From contig NW_004450660.1 of assembly GCF_000321225.1 (NCBI RefSeq), positions 1,214,274 through 1,278,273 on the forward strand: a stretch of DNA of 64,000 nt. The letters are read 5' to 3'. How positions within the stretch are numbered: the stretch's first letter is position 1; each line of letters starts with the position of its first letter. The notes beneath the pieces were generated by a model. The model did no database searches. It was not told the DNA's origin and saw only the letters and a list, made by a program, of their open reading frames with translations. This DNA is from Odobenus rosmarus divergens. Its lineage: Eukaryota; Chordata; Mammalia; Carnivora; Odobenidae. Shown here piece by piece: positions 59,801 to 64,000 of the stretch. The position numbers and the translations under genes are program-made.

Positions 59801-60202
59801 TACTCTCTGAAGGGTGAAGGTTCCAGAGTGCTAACAATGACCACTTCTAATGCAATATGCACTCCAAGCACATCTCCCAGTCTGCAGGCAAAGTTCTGTG
59901 CGTTAAGGAATTCAACTATATTTGCAGCCTGGAGCCTACTCTCTTCTCTAGCACAGTAAATACAGTGAAGTCTAAATTTATCTGTGCTTACAACTGGCCT
60001 TATTTTATAAGAACGTCACGTCACAATGAAAAACGTTAACAGTTCAATGATGCTTCCTGTGTATTCTGGAGGACCCAAACATAATTTAAAAAGTCATCAC
60101 CGGATACAGTTTCTACTTCAATAAAAGCCAAGACAAAGAAATAAGTAACATAATAAACTGTGTGTGCTATTGTAACTCAAACCTATCTCCTGATTTTAAA
60201 AT

Positions 60203-60284
60203 ATATATATATTATATATATATAAAATACCTATCATATATATATGTATATATATATCTTTTGTGTGTGTGTGTGTGTGTGTGT
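60203..60284. repeat. Compound (TA)n / (GT)n microsatellite
   Basis: atatatatatatt, a second tatata block, gtatatatatatc and then a run of about 12 GT units (tgtgtgtgtgtgtg...). A likely length-polymorphic locus. Confidence 0.95.
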
Positions 60285-60294
60285 AAAAGACTAT

Positions 60295-60530
60295 TTAAAG
60301 GTTAAGAGCACAGTCTTAGAGTCAAACTATGAGGGTTCACAGCCAGGTTTCACTGCCTGGCTAGCTGCTAAGTTACCTCACTTCTCAGAGTGTCTGCTTT
60401 CTCACTTGTAAAATGGGAATAAAACTGCATTTCACAAGGACAGTACAAGGCTTAAGTGAGAGAAACTATATAATGCACCCAGTGGACCACGCACGGAGGA
60501 AGTGAATTATTACTGCTCTTTCCAATAAGA
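60295..60530 (+). mobile_element. MIR SINE
   Basis: 'aaaggttaagagcacagtct', 'tgctttctcacttgtaaaat' and 'gggaataaaactgcatttca' follow the sense MIR consensus. Confidence 0.75.
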
Positions 60531-60729
60531 CCAGCACACAGGAGTATATTGCTGAACTAGAATGAGCCGAGGGAACTCAGCACTGGCCAGTCGCCCCAGC
60601 CCCGCACTCCACGGCTCTGCTCAACCCCCTGTTGGTGACTGAACATCTCTAATGTTACTGTGATATTTAGGGACGCAGGTGCTTTGCACTCTGGAATTCT
60701 AAAGTGCTGGGACCATAAATCCTAGTGCT

Positions 60730-60960
60730 TTATTTTTACCCTTTGAAAGCACTTTCATATACAACATCTCATTTGATCTTCTCTAATTCTAGAAGTAGGA
60801 AAGGTATTATTTCCAATTCATAGATGAGGACAAACTCAAAAAGGGTAAAGTACTTGACTCAATCTCCTGCAGAGCTGAGAAGACAGTACTGGGGACAGGC
60901 CAGCTGGCATGAGCCAATGCTAATACTTAGTCTAACACAGTCAGCTCCTGGACAGCAGGT
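60730..60960 (-). mobile_element. MIR SINE
   Basis: Antisense MIR: 'aagcactttcatatacaaca', 'tccaattcatagatgaggac' and 'gagctgagaagacagtactg'. Confidence 0.6.
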
Positions 60961-61349
60961 TAAATACCTTTCAACTAAAGACACATGAAAATTTCCTATA
61001 CAACAGCTGAATGGGGAAACAAGGAATCAGATGCATCCATAAGGAACTCTTGAATTTGAACTGCAATTTGATTCGGCTTTTAATTTTAACTGACACAGGA
61101 AAGAAAGTTGAAGTGCTGTATCAGAATAATATTGGTTTTCAAAGTATTTTCCACATTTTCTCACCTTTAAGTTGCGTTATTTGACTCTTGAGAGGTCAAA
61201 GAAAAATTGATTTGTTCCTAATTTTTTTCATTAGTCCTACATAAGCAATTGTAAATACCTTGAAAAAGACTAGAATATTCAAAGTTGTTTTTAATGTTTA
61301 AAGTTCTAAGAGAAAGAAACAGTTAATGAATCCAAATATCATTTAATAA

Positions 61350-61397
61350 ATGCTATCTCTCATTCTCTCAAATAAATAAATAAAATCTTAAAAAAAC
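61350..61397 (+). mobile_element. CAN-SINE 3' tail only
   Basis: atctctcattctctcaaata followed by aataaataaaatcttaaaaaaa is the CT-rich end and tail of a SINEC. The head and body are absent, so this is a severely 5'-truncated copy. Confidence 0.8.
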
Positions 61398-62378
61398 ATA
61401 AGTGCAGAAGTGAACACGCTACCAATTTTTTGAAAGGGCAGTCTAAAGGCCCACTGGTAGGTAGTCCAATTAAACTTGAAGTACAAAATGAACAATTAGG
61501 AATACGTTAGGTTACAAATCACAGGTTAACAAAAAATTAAGGCCTGGGTCTTCTGTGGTCCATCTCCCTCTGTCAGAGTCTAACTACCTTGTAATAAATA
61601 AGCCTGACTGAGTTTTATAGTCCACTGGTTGTAAAGATTGATTCTAGCTGATGCTGCCACCAGTAATGGTCCCTTCTCTTCTCCATCCCATCCATTCCTG
61701 ATCCAGTCTCCTAAAAAAGTCCCACTGGTGGCTTCTATGCTCCAGCAGGGCAGAACACATCAATATCCTGAGCGAGTATTATCCAAAAGCAGTTATGTGG
61801 TATCTGAACTGAACTGGGGCAGGGAGTCCACCCTGGCCTCAGCTGCAGCATAGCAGAGGACCCCTCTTTGCCCAGGATCTAGGGTAAGATCCAGTGATGT
61901 TTCACTTCCCAGACTTACAGGTGAGACACCGAAATAACTACTGGGCTGCTGGGCAGAAAATGAGAGCCACAACAGCTGAGAGTGCTGACTTCACCATTTC
62001 CTCCATGACACACAATCCTGGAGGAAAGTTGGTGATGGCTGTCAGGTCTTCACAGTGTCCAAACCCCAAATTCGTACACATCAGCCTAAAAACCCAAGAT
62101 TTTATCCCATTTTCACAGGTAAAAGTATTGTAGAATAAAGAGCTGGAATGGTGAAATTATAAAATTTCCAAGGATATTTTAATGGTTTATGGAAAGAAGA
62201 GAGAATATTAATATTGTATTTAAAAAGATTTGATTCATGTGGCTATGAAGCATATGGAAAAAACTGAATATTTAAAATATATTCCTTAAGCAGAAACTTT
62301 TTACAAAATATAAGTGCTATTATCAGTGTTTTTAAGGCAGGCAATCTCCCTTAGTGCACTTTTAAAAAAGCAATCCTA

Positions 62379-62567
62379 GGGGCACCTGGGTGGCTCAGTT
62401 GGTTAAGCGGCTGCCTTCGGCTCAGGTCATGATCCCAGGGTCCTGGAATCAAGCCCCGCATCGAGCTGCTCAGCAGAGAACCTGCTTCTTCCTCTCCCTC
62501 TGCCTGCCACTACCCCTGCTTGTGCTCTCTATGTCAAATAAATACATAAAATCTTTAAAAAAAAATA
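62379..62567 (+). mobile_element. CAN-SINE, full length, antisense to MAP3K1
   Basis: Head ggggcacctgggtggctcag, ctgccttcggctcaggtcat body with a small deletion at catcgagctgctcagc. Perfect 15-bp target duplication aaaaaagcaatccta at 62364-62378 and 62568-62582. Confidence 0.95.
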
Positions 62568-64000
62568 AAAAAAGCAATCCTAGATTAGGTATTTAAAAAA
62601 ATAACTAATTGATAGCATATATTTTTCTAGGTCTTTGGGCTAAATTCTGTGACAGAGTTAAAAACAATCTGGCTTCAGGCAATATAAAATGCAGCTCCTG
62701 TGCTCAAAGTAATATACCGGGGCAGAAGTAACTCAATAGCATGAGGACAGAAAATCAGCCTAGGAGTAAAAGTATGGTATAGGTAACTCAAAGTGTAGAG
62801 GGGATTGATCACAAAGACAAACCCTATCAATGCTCAATAAATAATTTATAAAGATTTATTTTTAATAAAGAACTGAGAAATACATGAAAATGTGTGAGTG
62901 CAATGGCATTACAGGAACCTTGCTATAGCAAAGAATTCAGTGTACGTGGCTTACTGAAGACCTTGTAATGGCAAGTCCCAGAACAACTTGTCAGCACAAA
63001 TGAAAAGGCAAGACCTACATGTGTGTTTGGGGGCCAGGGGTGGGGCAGGGGATGTGTATGTGTTGTAGGCAAGGGAATATGAAACAGAGACAGAACTCAG
63101 AAACAATAATTTCATCTTGGCTCGGTGTATGACCAACCATATTATCTACTCAGATAAGAAATTTCTACTAATTTGTTTTTAGTAATTAAAATCTGCAACA
63201 TTCAGTGTTTTGGGGAACCTTCAATAAGAATAAAGCATTATATTACACAGTGTAATTCTGAGCACATTTCTTTACCAAGTTGCCGTATTTAGAGATAAGC
63301 TGACTTCAGAAACTAATGGTTTTCTATCTTATCACCAAAACTTGGCCCAGGAATTAAGAAGGAGAAGAGAAAGCAAGAAGTTCTTGAGTATAAACCTTTT
63401 CTCTTTGGTGCCAAAACTGCCTTTATGGATCTAAGCCCCAAGAGGGAAGGCTTTGTTCTCACGCATCTTTGACACTATTTAAAACTCCTAGCAAATCCTC
63501 CTGCAGCGGAGGGAATGTTCCACCATGCACTTATAAAACTGAAGGATGATTTCAGTTTGCATTGTGCAAATGAGTCTTACCTGCCTTATTAGCGGTAACA
63601 AAAACTGCTAGTTATCACAATGAGTCACAAGAAGCTAGAAGAATGGTGCTAATGCAACTGAGACTCAAAAGCACTTGCTCTATTTCTCACAGCAGCTGTG
63701 TCTAAATAAATCAGGTGCCCGCAGCATGTAGTAAGTGCTCCCAAATATGTGAATAACGGATCCCAACATTCAGAACTAAGTGTATGGGTTGTGATGGAAG
63801 CAGGAAGGGTCAAGCATTCCTCACTACCAGGAATCTAAGACAAACAGTAATTAGTGCTGGATGTGCTCAGCAATGAGTTAGAAGCAGCTTCAGTTATGTG
63901 TATGAAGAACAGCAATGGGCAAGAGAGTTTTCTGTGGATATGCTTCAAGTTGGTACAATCACAATGATTAAGTCAGTTAAAAAGTCCTCTTCCAAATCTA

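Noticed and set aside
62379..62567. tRNA-like sequences at SINE heads
   Set aside because: CAN-SINE heads derive from tRNA-Lys, but none of these copies can be folded as an intact tRNA, and all sit in retroposed elements with A-tails and target duplications.
63500..64000. Possible exon 1 or promoter of MAP3K1 at the window end
   Set aside because: Exon 1 is expected to be very GC-rich and Ala/Pro/Gly coding. This stretch is AT-rich with no such frame, so exon 1 is outside.

Overview
The window is nuclear DNA of a carnivoran mammal. It holds about twenty copies or fragments of the lysine-tRNA-derived CAN-SINE (SINEC), plus carnivore-type L1 pieces, on a background of old MIR, L2, hAT and MaLR repeats. 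The SINE heads read 'GGGGCGCCTGGGTGGCTCAG' and continue with the 'CTGCCTTCGGCTCAGG' body. The young canid subfamily and the cat-type body are both absent, so an arctoid caniform (bear, seal or mustelid) is the best guess. That assignment is inference; the exact species cannot be told.

There is one protein-coding gene: MAP3K1 (MEKK1), on the minus strand. Nineteen of its expected twenty exons are present, all with GT donors and AG acceptors and all with matching phases. Exon 2 is at 38400-38550 and exon 20 ends at the stop codon at 7261-7263. Together they encode 1347 residues: a basic Ser/Pro-rich region, a SWIM zinc finger (exons 4-5), a RING/PHD-like E3 module (exons 7-8), a helical-repeat (TOG-like) region (exons 9-14), a long disordered linker with the apoptotic caspase site (exon 14), and the C-terminal MAP3K kinase domain (exons 15-20). 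Exon 1, the start codon and the CpG-island promoter lie beyond position 64000. Counting back from the activation-loop threonines and the catalytic Asp gives an offset of 165 to human numbering, which is about the size of the missing exon 1.

Layout: 1-4800 is the intergenic flank downstream of the gene (an L1 junction, SINEs, MIR, an old L1-like element, a strong CTCF-like motif). 4805-7260 is the 3' UTR. 7261-38550 holds exons 20 to 2 and their introns. 38551-64000 is the 5' part of a very large intron 1 with no coding content, only repeats and two CTCF-like motifs.

The most interesting structure is a roughly 510-bp segment present twice in direct orientation (16755-17266 and 18728-19460) on either side of exon 11. 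The second copy seems to interrupt an older repeat and was later hit by a young SINE. Recombination between the copies would delete exon 11, which is not a multiple of three. A 136-bp near-perfect tandem duplication starts 27 bp beyond the exon 16 donor. I saw no novel multi-gene system; apart from these structural features this is an ordinary conserved vertebrate locus.
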